NCBI GenBank assembly: GCA_023614405.1
Contig: CM042689.1
Span: forward strand, 305,327,132-305,391,131
Length of the DNA: 64,000 nucleotides
Direction: 5' to 3'
From: Avena insularis
Taxonomy: Eukaryota > Streptophyta > Magnoliopsida > Poales > Poaceae
In this document: positions 11,155 through 22,583 of the stretch, piece by piece
How positions within the stretch are numbered: the stretch's first letter is position 1
Layout: each line of letters opens with the position of its first letter
The notes under the pieces: generated by a model
What the model was told of the DNA's origin: nothing
The model's database searches: none
Seen by the model: only the letters and a program-made list of their open reading frames with translations
Made by a program: the position numbers and the translations under genes

Positions 11155-12808
11155 TGAAGGGAATATGCCCTGAGAGGCAATAATAAAATGTTTATTATGT
11201 GTATTCCAAGTATATGATAGATGTTTATTTTGCATGCTATAATTGTATTAATACGGAAATGTTAATACATGTGTGTTTAATAAACAAACAGAAAGTTCCT
11301 AGTTATGCCTCTCTCATAAACTAGTTCGTTGATTAACAACATGGTCACAGTTTCCTAATCATAGACATTGGATGTTGTTAATAACGAGATCACAACATTA
11401 GTGTAATAATGTGATGAACATTCATCCTAAGTATAGCATTACGATCAAAGTCATTGAGTTTATATTGCTATGAAAAACTTTCGAAGTGATCCTAATCCTT
11501 AGACCATGAGATCATGCCAATCACTAACACCGGAAGAGTTTCTTGTTGACATCAAACGTCACACCGTAACTGGGTGATTATAAAGATGGGTTCAGAACTA
11601 ATAAAGTGTTATGTTGAGAATCATGGATCAAGAGTAGAATTTGTTCATCCCGATGACGGATAGATATACTCTGGGCCCTCTCGGTGATATCACATTGGTT
11701 AGCTTGCAAGCAAGTGATTTGATCACTAGAATGTTATATCACAAGAACGAGAAAAGAGTGCATGTCAGCAACGAGATCAAACTAGGTATGGAGATACCGA
11801 TGATCAAATCTTGGATAGGTAATATATCGTGAAACAAAGGGATTAAGATACAAGCGTAAAAGGTTCCGACGATCACAGGAAAGTCATCGTTGAATGTGTG
11901 GGAGTCGATGGATCTCGAGTCCCGCATCGATTATTGATCGGAGAAGGTTCTCGATCATGTCCGCATTATTCGCAAACCGTAGGGTGACACACTTAAGGGA
12001 CACTGACATCCAGTTGGAGCAAATATTTCATGCCGAAAGAATAAACAAGCGCAAGAATTTATTTCACTAGATACCGAAACAGGTTTTCGGGTGAAATTGC
12101 AGAAAGTGGTTTTGCATGTGAAATGGAATTCTAGCAAGGGATTATTTGTGAATGTTTGTCATTAAAGTAATTGTCAAAATTCTGAATAAATAAAAGAGTT
12201 TATTTAATGAGAGTTTGCATTAAATTTGGTGGAAATTTAATTGCAAGTTTGGGTGGGATTTTGAGTGGAGGAAATTGAAAGGGGTTTTTGTGAGTGGAGT
12301 GTCCACCCACATGAAGAGGGGAGGGCAAGGGGCAGCCCCAATGCGCCGGCCATCCCCTTGGGGTTCCCCCCCTCCTCTCCTATAAAAGGCACCCCTCTCC
12401 TCACTTCTCACTCACACCTCCTCGTGAAGGATCTCTCTCCCCCTCTAGAATTTATCCCCCGTGGTCTCGGACTAGCGAGATACATGTTCCCGGTGGCTAT
12501 TCGGAAAGAAAGAGTTGTGCTTCCACTGCATCGTTGGAGCGAGGAGGCAGAGGTTGCTCGGTGTCTTGTACGTGTGTGCGAGCACGGATGCGCTGCTGCT
12601 TTGCGGCGCTAGGACTTCCTCTCGATCTTGAGATCGGCAAGAGATCGTCTACATCAACCACGAGTTGAACTCATTAAGCTTTGTCGGTCTTCAAGGGTAT
12701 GTTTTCTACGGATATACATCCGTCCGTTGTTTGTATCTAGTAGATAGATCTTGGTACTTAGTTCCCATCATAGGATTTTTTTTTGTTTTCTATGCTGCGA
12801 ACCCTACA
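11155..12808 (+). repeat. 5' LTR of nested Copia
   Basis: It runs from TGAAGGGAATATG to ...GAACCCTACA. A TATA box TATAAAAG at 12381-12388 sits in a pyrimidine-rich promoter context. The likely transcript start is just downstream. Confidence 0.9.
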
Positions 12809-12809
12809 G

Positions 12810-12822
12810 TGGTATGAGAGCC
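12810..12822 (+). promoter_or_regulatory. primer-binding site of nested Copia, one mismatch
   Basis: TGGTATGAGAGCC lies one base after the LTR. It differs from the usual TGGTATCAGAGCC by G for C. Confidence 0.85.
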
Positions 12823-13836
12823 GGATCTATGCGCAGATGCTTTACACGGGTAGTACACATATGAGTATGTGGGCGATGATGATCATGTTGTTGCTCCTTA
12901 GTTGTAATTTTGGATATTGGTGGCATAGTGGGATGAAGCGGTCCGGATAAACTTTACATGTCCTCGCACGTGAGACATGTTCCATGCTTGACATGCAACT
13001 AGTTTGCATAAGTGGCTAGCGGGTGTCTGTCTCTCCTACTATAGTCAATACCTATTTTGCAACGAGTTGTCAACAATTTGGTTATCCTCGTTGTGGTTCA
13101 TGTTCGTAGGTAAGAACGGTTCTATCTTCAAAATCCCTAAGCCACGTAAAACTTGCAATGGATAAATTAGAGGCGTCTAGTTTCGATTGTTGCTGGGCTA
13201 GTGTTATGATATGGTGATGTTGTAAGTAGAAGTATTATATGATACTCTTACAACACACATAGCGTGTAAACTCCATAGACCTTGGACTTACACATAAAGG
13301 TATGATTGTGATCATACCCGGTGCACATGATATAGATCATATGCGGGAACCATATCATTTCACTAATAAACATGTGATGTTTGATAGCATCTTATATTGC
13401 TTGTTTAGCGCTTTGTTAGCATAATAATATGATCCCTCATTTAAATATCAAGATAAGAATGTGTTCTTCCTTTAGTATGCACCGATTATGTTTTCGTCGC
13501 TCCAAGACATCACGACCATATATCGGGTGTAAAACAGTTACACACGCGAATACTAAGGTTCTAACTTGGCGAGCCTAGCATGTACAGACATGGCCTCGGA
13601 ACACGGACCGAAAGGTTAAGCATGAGTCATATAGTAGATATGATGCCCATTTGATGCTCGCCTTTGAAGCTACACCGACTCACGTGATGATCGGACTTGG
13701 TGTAGTGGATTTGGTTCATGTAATCACCAAAAAGGCACGAGGGATGTCGTTTTTGAGTGGGAGTTCATTCGTAATGTGGATTAGTTGAACTCAATCTATC
13801 ATAAACCTAGTCTAAACTTTACAAATTTTGTTGTAG
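12823..13836. other. untranslated leader of nested Copia
   Basis: About 1 kb of AT-rich DNA lies between the primer-binding site and gag with no recognisable protein. Long leaders are normal in Angela/BARE-type elements. Confidence 0.6.
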
Positions 13837-14525
13837 ATGGCACCACCTGCTTTTAATTTCAATGTGTTCATGGAGAAAGAGAAACTTGTAAACGAACTAT
13901 AGCAACTTTACTGAATGGGCCATGAATTTGAGGATTCTCCTCTCTGCTGCACAAAAGCAATATGTGCTAGAAGCGCCGCTAGGCCCCCCACCTTTTGAGG
14001 ATGCCCCTGACGAGGAGAAGAATGTCTATCAGACTCGTCAGGAGGACCACAACTTAGTTCATTGCGGCATATTGTATGGTCTAGAGCCAGAACTTGAAAG
14101 CGTTTGAAAAGCGGCAATGCATTTGATACAATGGGTGAGTTGAAAATGATTTTCGACACACATGTTGTTGCAGAAAGCTACAATGCTTCAGGAAAGTTCT
14201 TTAGCTGCATGATGGAAGAGCACGGCTCCGTTAGTGAGCATGTACTCAAGATGTCGGGTTACACCGATAAGCTTGTGTCCTTGCGAATAACGATTCCCAT
14301 TGACTTAGGCATCCATCGTGTTCTGCAGTCTCTGCCACCTAGCTATAAGAGCTTCGTGATGAACTATAATATGCAAGGCATGAAGAAGTCTCTCGAGCTT
14401 ACATCGATGCTTAAAAGCTGCGGAGATCAAAAAGGAACATCAAGTGTTGATGATCAATAAGCACTAGTTTCAAGAAAGACAAGAAGGGAAAACGGAAGGG
14501 AAGTAAGGGCGGCAAGCCAGTTGCC
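13837..14525 (+). pseudogene. gag of nested Copia, frameshifted
   Basis: The ATG at 13837 opens MAPPAFNFNVFMEKEKL, then the frame is lost near 13893. The family sequence continues in another frame as N-F-T-E-W-A-M-N-L-R-I-L-L (13908-13940) through Y-V-L-E-A-P-L-G, with a stop at 14104-14106. A third frame from about 14110 to 14457 carries the rest of the gag core (G-E-L-K-M-I-F, F-F-S-C-M-M-E-E-H, P-P-S-Y-K-S-F-V-M-N-Y). A stop at 14458-14460 precedes the basic linker K-K-D-K-K-G-K-R-K-G. The start was chosen because it is the first ATG with the family's N-terminus. Confidence 0.8.
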
Positions 14526-15890
14526 GTGCCTGAAAAGAAACCCCGATTTGGACCTAAGTCTGATACCGAGTGCTACTATTGTAAGGGGACTAGCCACTGG
14601 AAGTACAACTGCCCCAAGTATTTGGCAGACAAGAAGGCCGGCAAGGCAAACAAAGGTATATATGATATACATGTTATCGATGTGTACTTTACTAGTGCTC
14701 GCAGTAGCACTTGGGTATTTGATACCGGTTCAGTTGCTAATATTTGTAACTCGAATCAGGGGCTGCGAAACAAGCGACCGCTAGCAAGGGGTGAGGTCAA
14801 GATGCGTGTCGGCAATGGATCAAGCGTTGATGTGATCGTCGTCGGAACGCTACCTCTCCATTTGCTGTCGGTATTAGTAATAAACTTGAAGAATTGTTAT
14901 CTGGTGCCAGCACTAAGCATGAACATTGTATTTGGATCGTGTTTAATGCGAAGTGGTTATTCATTTAAATCTGAGAACAATGGTTGTTCTATTTATATGA
15001 ATGAAATATTTTATGGTCATGCACCGATGATGAATGGTTTATTTCTTTTGGATCTCGATAATAATGTTACACATATTCACAATGTTGATGCTAAAAGGAT
15101 TAAACTAAATGATGATATATCCGCGTATATATGGCACTGTCGTCTAGGTCATATTGGCGTTAAACGCATGAAGAAGCTCCATTCGGATGGACTTTTGGAA
15201 TCACTTGATTTTGAATCATTTGATACATGCGAGCCATGTCTTATGGGCAAGATGACTAGAACGTCGTTTTCCGGTTCAATGGAACGGGCGACAGATTTAT
15301 TGGAAATCATACATTCTGATGTATGTGGTCCAATGAGTGTGTCGGCGCGAGGTGGATATCGTTATTTTGTTACTTTCACGGATGATTTGAGTAGATAAGG
15401 TTATATCTACTTGATGAAACACAAGTCTGAAACATTTGAAAAGTTCAAGGAATTTCAGAATGAAGTGGAAAATCATCGTAATAGAAGTATCAAATTTCTA
15501 TGGTCCGACCGTGGAGGTGAGTATCTAAGTTACGAGTTCAACACTCACATGAAAGAGTGGAATTGTTTCACAACTCACACCTGCCGGAACACCACAGCGA
15601 AATGGTGTGTCGGAACGTCATAATCGTACTTTATTGGATATGGTTCGATCTATGATGTCTCTGACGGACTTGCCGTTGTCATTTTGGGGTTATGCACTAG
15701 AAACTGCTGCATTCACTTTAAATCGGGCACCATCTAAATCTGTTGAAAAGACACCGTATGAATTATGGTTTGGAAACAAACCTAAGCTGTCATTTCTTAA
15801 AGTTTGGGGATGTGATGTTTATGTAAAGAAACTTCAACCGGATAAACTCAAACCCAAAGCGGAAAATGCGTATTCATAGGATACCCTAAG
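14526..15890 (+). pseudogene. zinc knuckle, protease and integrase of nested Copia
   Basis: The zinc knuckle C-Y-Y-C-K-G-T-S-H-W-K-Y-N-C is at about 14572-14613. The protease motif WVFDTGSVANIC is at about 14713-14750. The GAG-pre-integrase zinc region has W-H-C-R-L-G-H ... C-E-P-C-L-M-G-K at about 15133-15254. In the integrase core the first Asp is in I-H-S-D-V-C-G-P, the second in W-S-D-R-G-G-E-Y, and the Glu in S-E-R-H-N-R-T. There is a stop at 15396-15398 and a frameshift at about 15560-15610, so the integrase is broken. Downstream, F-G-N-K-P-K-L-S-F-L-K-V-W-G-C marks the end of the core. Confidence 0.85.
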
Positions 15891-16283
15891 AAAACAATTG
15901 GATATTCCTTCTATCACAGATCCGAGGGCAAGGTTTTTGTTGCCAAGAATGGATCCTTTCTAGAGAAAGAGTTTCTCATGAAAGGTGTCAGTAGTCGGAA
16001 GGTAGAACTCGAAGAGGTTATTGAACCTTCTCTTCAAAGTATGGCGAGTAGCGCAGCGCTGGAAGTCGTTCCGGAGTTGTCTTCACCAGTTGAAGAAGGA
16101 ACTAATGATAATGATCATGAAACTCCGAAAGAGAGTACTACGAAACCTCGCAGGTCTAGCAGGACGCGTGCAGCACCCAAGCTGTACGGTAATCCAGTCA
16201 TGAATTTCATGATTGATGAAAATGATGACCCTGCGACGTATGAAGAAGCGATGATGAGCCCGGATTCCAACAAATGGTTAGAA
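15891..16283 (+). pseudogene. integrase-reverse transcriptase linker of nested Copia
   Basis: The linker is acidic and Ser/Pro-rich (open frame 15978-16283), ending N-K-W-L-E just before the inserted hAT-like element. The same frame resumes at 17048 with A-M-K-S-E-M-E-S-M-Y. The basic R-R-S-S-R-T-R-A-A-P-K motif is typical of the Copia linker before reverse transcriptase. Confidence 0.7.
16276..16283. repeat. 8-bp target-site duplication of hAT-like element, left (GGTTAGAA)
   Basis: GGTTAGAA occurs at 16276-16283 and again at 17040-17047, exactly outside the inverted repeat ends. Confidence 0.9.
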
Positions 16284-17039
16284 TCCGGCTGCGCATTCGG
16301 TTAATTTGGTTAAATCGGTTCGGTTTAAACGGTTTTTTGGTAAATACGATTTTAATACCTCGGTAAATACGGTTTTTTATAAAAATACGATTCAGTTTCG
16401 GTAATAACCAAACAAATTCGGTTCGGTTTCGGTAATAACCTAACTAACCAAAGTTGACGCGATTTTTTAAGTAACAACTAAGTTTTATACTATCTTCGGT
16501 ACATATTAGTGTTCTCAACTTTGTCTAGATATGGATATATCTAGTCACATACGAATCTAAATAAAATTAAGAACATTAATATGGATCAGAAAGACATTGT
16601 TTTGGTTTTATATCTCTCTCATAGCCGAACTAAATATATTTCAAGGGAAAGAAATAAAAGGACAAAATTACAGAAAAATAAAAAAAAGAGCGTCTCTAGG
16701 ACTTGAACTCACAACTTGCTTACTAGATGATAATTAACAACAGGGGCAAACCACCACGGTGAAGCCCTTTTCTTGTGTAGAAACACATTAAACACTATAT
16801 AATACATTTACGTGAAGTTGGACCTTGCCAAAACCATAAATCCTTTGTTATGCTAGACTATTCGGTTTTATTCGGTTAAACCACGGTTTTACGGTTATTA
16901 ACCGAATTAACCGAGATCCATTCGGTTAGTATTTTTGCTAACTGTAACCTAACCACAAACTGGAAAAATCGAAAATTCGATTGCGGTTAGGTTTTTTCCG
17001 GTTCGGTTTTCGGTTTCGGTTCGATTTTGTGCAGTCGGA
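16284..17039. mobile_element. 756-bp non-autonomous hAT-like DNA transposon, CGGTT-rich
   Basis: The left end reads TCCGGCTGCGCATTCGG and the right end, read on the minus strand, TCCGACTGCACAAAATCG, so the first 12 bases match at 10 positions. The perfect 8-bp duplication GGTTAGAA fits the hAT superfamily. The subterminal 150 bases at each end are built from many copies of CGGTT/TTCGG/AACCG words. The middle (16470-16850) is AT-rich without an ORF. The termini do not follow the usual hAT CAGGG-type start, so the superfamily call rests on the TSD length. Confidence 0.75.
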
Positions 17040-17047
17040 GGTTAGAA

Positions 17048-18475
17048 GCCATGAAATCCGAGATGGAATCCATGTATGAAAATCAAGTTTGGAGCTTGGT
17101 GGACTTACCTCATGACCGAAAGGCCGTGGAATATAAATGGATTTTCAAAAGAAAAACTGATGCTGATGGTAATGTAACCGTCTATAAAGCTCGACTTGTC
17201 GAAAAGGGGTTTCGACAAATTCAAGGAGTTGACTACGATGAGACATTCTCTTCCGTAGCGATGCTAAAGTCAGTTAGGATTATGTTAGCAATTGCTGCAT
17301 ATTTCGATTATGATATATGGCAGATGGATGTCAAAATCGCGTTTCTCAATGGTAATATTGAAGAAGAGTTGTATATGATACAACCAAAGGTTTTTGTCGA
17401 TCCTAAGGATGCTAACAAGGTGTGCAAGCTTCAGCGATCCATTTATGGATTGAAGCAAGCATCACGAAGTTGGAATCTCCGCTTTGATGAGGTGATCAAA
17501 AAGTTTGGATTTGTCCAAACTTATGAGAAGCTTGTATTTACAAGAAAGTGAGTGGGAGCAATGTGGAATTTCTGATACTATATGTGGATGACATATTATT
17601 GATCAGAAATGATATAGATCTTTTAAACAGTGTTAAAAATTTTCTAAACAGCAAATTTTCAATGAAGGACCTAGGCGAAGCGTCATACATATTAGGCATA
17701 AAGATCTATAGAGATAGATCTAGGCGCCTAATAGGGCTATCGCAAAGTACATACCTTGATAAGATTTTAAAGAAGTTTAAAATGGAAGATAGTAAGAAGG
17801 GGTTCTTACCTATGACACAAGGCACGACATTGAGTAAGACTCAAAGTCAGCTACGGAAGAAAGAGAGAAAATGGACAAAGTCCCCTATGCTTCAACCATA
17901 GGCTCTATAATGTACGCCATGCTATGTACAAGACCGGATGTGGCACATGTTATTAGTTTGACTAGTAGGTACCAATCGGATCCAGGTTCGGAACACTGGA
18001 AAGCGGTCAAGAATATCCTTAAGTACTTGCGAAGAACTAAGGATATGTTTCTTGTATACGGAGGTGAAGAAGAGCTCGTTGCTAAGTGTTATGTCGACGC
18101 TAGCTTTAACACCAATCCGGATGACTCTAAGTCTCAATCCGGATACTATTTCTCATGAATGGTGGAGCAGTTAGTTGGAGGAGCTCCAAACAACCTGTGG
18201 TGGCGGGATCAACGACGGAGGCCGAATATGTTGCTGCTTCAGAAGCGGCTCAGGAAGCAGTTTGGATGAAGGAGTTCATATCCGAACTAGGTGTGGTTGC
18301 AAACGCGTTGGACCCAATGGTAATCTATTGTGAAAACAATGGTGCCATTGCCAATGCCAAAGAGCCAAGGTCTCACAAGCATTCCAAGCATATTAAGCGA
18401 CGGTTTCACTCCATCCGCGAGCATGTCAAGGATGGAGATATAAAGATTTGTAAAGTACATACGATCTCAATGTAG
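17048..18475 (+). pseudogene. reverse transcriptase and RNase H of nested Copia
   Basis: The reverse transcriptase begins A-M-K-S-E-M-E-S-M. It has Y-K-A-R-L-V-E-K-G-F and the QMDVKIAFLNG motif, a stop at 17549-17551, then LYVDDILL at about 17579-17602 with the active-site YVDD intact. R-S-I-Y-G-L-K-Q-A-S-R-S-W is also present. RNase H follows across two further frame changes (17871-18158 and 18155-18475): C-Y-V-D-A-S-F, S-T-T-E-A-E-Y-V-A-A, and C-E-N-N-G-A-I. Three or more frame breaks mean it makes no polymerase. Confidence 0.85.
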
Positions 18476-18576
18476 CAGATCCGTTGACTAAAACTCTCCC
18501 TAGAGAAAAACATGATCTACACCAGAATTCCATGGGTGTTAGATACATCACATGTAACTAGATTATTGTCTCTAAT

Positions 18577-18589
18577 GCAAGTGGGAGAC
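18577..18589 (+). promoter_or_regulatory. polypurine tract of nested Copia
   Basis: The purine-rich AAGTGGGAGA (about 18579-18588) lies immediately before the 3' LTR, where plus-strand DNA synthesis is primed. Confidence 0.8.
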
Positions 18590-20239
18590 TGAAGGGAATA
18601 TGCCCTGAGAGGCAATAATAAAATGTTTATTATGTGTATTCCAAGTATATGATAGATGTTTATTTTACATGCTATAATTGTATTAATACGGAAACGTTAA
18701 TACATGTGTGTTTAATAAACAAACAGAAAGTTCCTAGTTATGCCTCTCTCATAAACTAGTTCGTTGATTAACAAGATGATCACAGTTTCCTGATCATAGA
18801 CATTGGTTGTTAATAACGAGATCACAACATTAGTGTAATGATGTGATGAACATTCATCCGAAGTATAGCATTACGATCAAAGTCATTGAGTTTATATTGC
18901 TATAAACAACTTACGAAGTGATCCTAATCCTTAGACCATGAGATCATGCCAATCACTAACACCGAAAGAGTTTCTTGTTGACATCAAAAGTCACACCGTA
19001 ACTGGGTAATTATAAAGATGGCTTCAAAGCTACTAAAGTGTTATGTTGAGAATCATGGATCAAGAGTGGAATTTGTTCATCCAGATGACGGATAGATATA
19101 CTCTGGGCCCTCTCGGTGATATCACATTGGTTAGCTTGCAAGCAAGTGATTTGATCACTAGAATGTTATATCATGGGAACGAGAAAAGATTGCATGTCAG
19201 CAACGAGATCAAACTAGGTAAGGAGATACCTATGATCGAATCTCGGACATGTAATATATCGTGAAACAAAGGGATTAAGATACAAGCGTAAAAGGTTCCG
19301 ACGATCACAAGAAAGTCATCGTTGAATGTGTGGGAGTCAGTATGGATCTCCAGGTCCCGCTACTGATTATTGATCGGAGAAGGGTATCGATCATGTCTGC
19401 ATTATTCGCGAACCGTAGGGTGACACACTTAAGGGAAACTGACATCCAGTTGGAGCAAATGTTTCATGCCGAAAGAATAAACAAGCGCAGGAATTTATTT
19501 CACTAGATAGCAAAACAGGTTTTCGGGTGAAATTGCAGAAAGTGGTTTTGCATGTGAAATGGAATTCTAGCAAGGGGTTATTTGTGAATGTTTGTCATTA
19601 AAGTAATTGGCAAAATTCTGAATAAATAAAAGAGTTTTATTTAATAAGAGTTTGCATTAAATTTGGTGGAAATTTAATTGCAAGTTTGAGTGGGATTTTG
19701 AGTGGAGGAAATTGAAAGGATTTTTTGTGAGTGGAGTGTCCACCCACATGAAGAGGGGAGGGCTAGGGGGCAGCCCCCATGCGCCGGCCACCCCCTTGGG
19801 GTCACCCCCCTCTCCTATAAAATGCACCCCTCTCCTCACTTCTCACTCACACCTCCTCGTGAAGGATCTCTCTCCCCCTCTAGAATTTATCCCCCATGGT
19901 CTCGGACTCGAGATACATGTTCCCGGTGGCTATTTGGCAAGAAAGAGTTGTGATTTCGCTACATCGCTGGAGCGAGGAGGCGGAGGTTGCTCGGTATATT
20001 GTACGTGTGTGCGAGCACGGATGCGCTGCTGCTTTGCGGCGCTAGGACTTCCTCCCGATCTTGAGATCGGCAAGAGATCGTCTACATCAACCACGAGTTG
20101 AACTCGTTAAGCTTTTCCGGTCTTCAAGGGTATGTTCTCTACGGATATACATCCGCCCGTTGTTTGTATCTAGTAGATAGATCTTGGTACTTAGTTCCTA
20201 TTGTAGGAAATTTTTGTTTTCTATGCTGCGAACCCTAAA
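18590..20239 (+). repeat. 3' LTR of nested Copia
   Basis: It runs from TGAAGGGAATATG to ...GAACCCTAAA. The usual terminal CA has become AA. A TATA-like TATAAAAT lies at 19816-19823. It is nearly identical to 11155-12808 with scattered substitutions and small indels. Confidence 0.9.
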
Positions 20240-20244
20240 GTTTC
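20240..20244. repeat. target-site duplication of nested Copia, right (GTTTC)
   Basis: This is the partner of 11150-11154. Confidence 0.95.
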
Positions 20245-21188
20245 TATCTCATAAAAGGTGTTCGTTTGTCCAAATTCGAGTCTAAAGCATTAGAGGGTAT
20301 TTTTGTTGGCTATTGTCATGAATCTCACACTTATAGAAACTATGATAATCTCTCTGGAGCCGTCATAGAATCTTGTAGTGTGACCTTCAAAGAATATGAT
20401 GGTCCCCAAGGGGGCGTGTTGATGCTTGTGATGCAGATGATGAAATGCCTCAGGATGCCATAGGAAGAATGGGTGTGGGATATATCCGCCCCGTTGAGGA
20501 ACCCCTTATGGCGGATCGAGAAGAACTATGCTCCACTCAAGTGGATCCCTCATCTTCACAACATCAACAAGCTCCATCCACCGAGGAGGGCAATGACTCA
20601 AGCCAAAGACAAGATATGGAGCCTCAACATGATGATCTTAGTGACAACTCTAGTCAAGGGGAGCTTGATTCATTCTCTAGGATGTCAAGTGGTGCCAAGG
20701 CAATTACTCAAGGAAGATCCGTACAAACTGCTTTGAGACAAGCTCAAATTGATGCTAGAAGAGCACTTGATCAAGACCAAGGTCAATCTTTGCCTCTCAA
20801 TGAAGAGAATGATTCCGATGATGATCAAGGTCAAGATGATGGTCAAGACGAGCATCAAAATGATGAAGAGGGTCCCCCAAGAAACAACACGGAGATCCAC
20901 GCTCGTCGCGAAGCTAGAAAGGAAAGAATGTTGGAATTAAGAGACCACACTCTACAAAATGTGGTTGGTAACCTAAGGAAAGACATTTCCACAAGAGCAC
21001 AATTGAAGAGGTCCAATGAACATCAAACACACATCTCCATGATTGAACCTAAGAAAGTGTGGGAATCTCTTGAAGATTCGGATTGGTTAGAAGCTATGCA
21101 CAAAGAGCTCAACAACTTTGAGAGAAACAAAGTATTTAAGTTAGTTGAGAAGCCAAAGGATTGCCGCAATGTTATTGGAACAAAGTAG
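20245..21188 (+). pseudogene. Sirevirus integrase C-terminus and linker to reverse transcriptase
   Basis: The frame resumes here in register with 11154 and carries K-F-E-S-K-A-L-E-G-I-F-V-G-Y, the usual conserved block after the Copia integrase core. It ends at 20461-20463. A second frame (20445-21188) is a long acidic Gln/Asp-rich linker (D-D-D-Q-G-Q-D-D-G-Q-D-E-H-Q), then I-E-P-K-K-V-W-E-S-L and W-L-E-A-M-H-K-E-L-N-N-F-E, where the reverse transcriptase begins. A TAG at 21186-21188 interrupts that domain. Confidence 0.8.
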
Positions 21189-22583
21189 ATATTCAAGAAC
21201 AAGCAAGATGATCATGGAATTGTAGTAAGGAACAAGGCTAGATTGGTTGCACAAGGGTTCTCTCAAATTGAAGGCATTGACTATGGAGAGACTTATGCAC
21301 CCGTGGCTCGCCTTGAGTCCATCCGTATCCTTCTTGCTTGTGCGGCACATCATAACTTCAAGTTTCAACAAATGGATGTAGAGAGTGCATTTCTTTATGG
21401 TCCATTAAATGAGTTGGTATATGTTAAGCAACCCCCGGGATTTGAGGACCCCAACTTCCCAAACCATGTCTACAAACTTGATAAGGCGCTTTATGGGCTC
21501 AAGCAAGCCCCACGCACGTGGTATGAACACCTTAGAGAGTTATTGTTTGACCGTGGGTTTGAGGTTGGGAAAATCGATCCCACTCTTTTTACTAAGAGAG
21601 TCAATGGGGAGCTTTTTGTATGCCAAATATATGTTGATGGTATTATATTTGGCTCATCTAACAAAGATTTTAATGATGAATTCTAAAAGCTTATGACTAG
21701 TAGGTTCCGGATGTCTTTGATGGGGGAGTTGAGAGTATTTCTTGGTTTTGAGATCAAGCAAGTTAGAGGAGGTACATTCTTCAATCAAGCCAAGTATACT
21801 CAAGATATGCTCAAGAGATTCAAAATGCAAGATTTAAATGGAGCTCCTACTCCCATGGCTACAAAGACTCATCTAGAACAAAATCCAAATGGTAAAGATG
21901 TGGATCAAAAGGTATACCGGTCTATGATTGGTTCTTTGCTTTACCTTTGTGCATCTAGACCTGATATTGTGTTGAGTGTAGGTGTGTGTGCAAGATATCA
22001 AGCGGCTCCTAAAGAAAGCCATTTGATGGCGGTCAAGAGAATCTTTCGATATTTAGTTCATACCCCATTTTATGGTCTTTGGTATCCTCGAGGCTCAACA
22101 TTTGCTCTTTGTGGATACACGGATTAGGATTGGGCGGGTGATAAGGATGATAGAAAATCAACATCCGGGGCTTGCCAATTCCTTCGTAGGTCCTTGGTAT
22201 GTTGGTCTTCTAATAAGCAAAATTGTATATCTCTCTCCACCGCCGAAGCCGAGTATGTGGCAGCTGCTAGTGCTTGCACCCAATTGCTATGGATGAGGCA
22301 AACTTTAAAGGAATACGGTGTCCATTGTGATAAAGTGCCTCTTCTATGTGACAATGAAAATGCCATCAAGATTGCCTACAACCCCGTGGATCACACAAGG
22401 ACAAAGCATATTGAGATTCGCCATCACTTCATTAGAGATCATGTTGCTCGAGGTGATATTGATCTATCATATGTGTCAACCAAAGATCAACTTGCCGATA
22501 TCTTCACGAAGCCACTTGATGAAGCAATGTTTTGCTATTTGAGGAATGAACTAAATATCGTAGATTCAAGGAGCTTGACTTGA
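21189..22583 (+). pseudogene. Sirevirus reverse transcriptase and RNase H, active site altered
   Basis: 21243-21686 carries L-V-A-Q-G-F-S-Q-I-E-G, FQQMDVESAFLYG and K-A-L-Y-G-L-K-Q-A-P-R-T-W. At the polymerase active site the sequence is QIYVDGIIFG (about 21624-21655); the second Asp of the usual YVDD is Gly, which should abolish polymerisation. A TAA at 21684-21686 follows. 21693-22127 continues the domain, with a TAG at 22125-22127 in the RNase H start. 22194-22583 carries RNase H: S-T-A-E-A-E-Y-V-A-A, C-D-N-E-N-A-I, and D-I-F-T-K-P-L. The last stop, at 22581-22583, matches the usual end of pol. Confidence 0.85.

Larger units (their letters stand above)
11155..20239 (+). mobile_element. complete Copia retrotransposon (Angela/BARE-like, Tork lineage) nested in the Sirevirus integrase
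   Basis: It has two LTRs of 1654 and 1650 bases that differ at about two positions in their first 120 bases, perfect 5-bp target duplications, a primer-binding site and a purine tract. Its internal region has gag, protease, integrase, reverse transcriptase and RNase H in Copia order. The LTR start (AATATGCCCT..AGGCAATAATAAAATG) resembles the Angela/BARE/WIS group of Triticeae. Several frameshifts and stops in gag and pol, plus a 756-bp DNA transposon in pol, make it defective. It lies in the same orientation as its host element. Confidence 0.9.

Noticed and set aside
11641..11832. Repeated 60-70 codon ORFs in both LTRs of the nested Copia (also 19043-19264)
   Set aside because: They occur in U3/R LTR sequence, show no conserved protein pattern and differ between the LTRs by changes typical of non-coding DNA.
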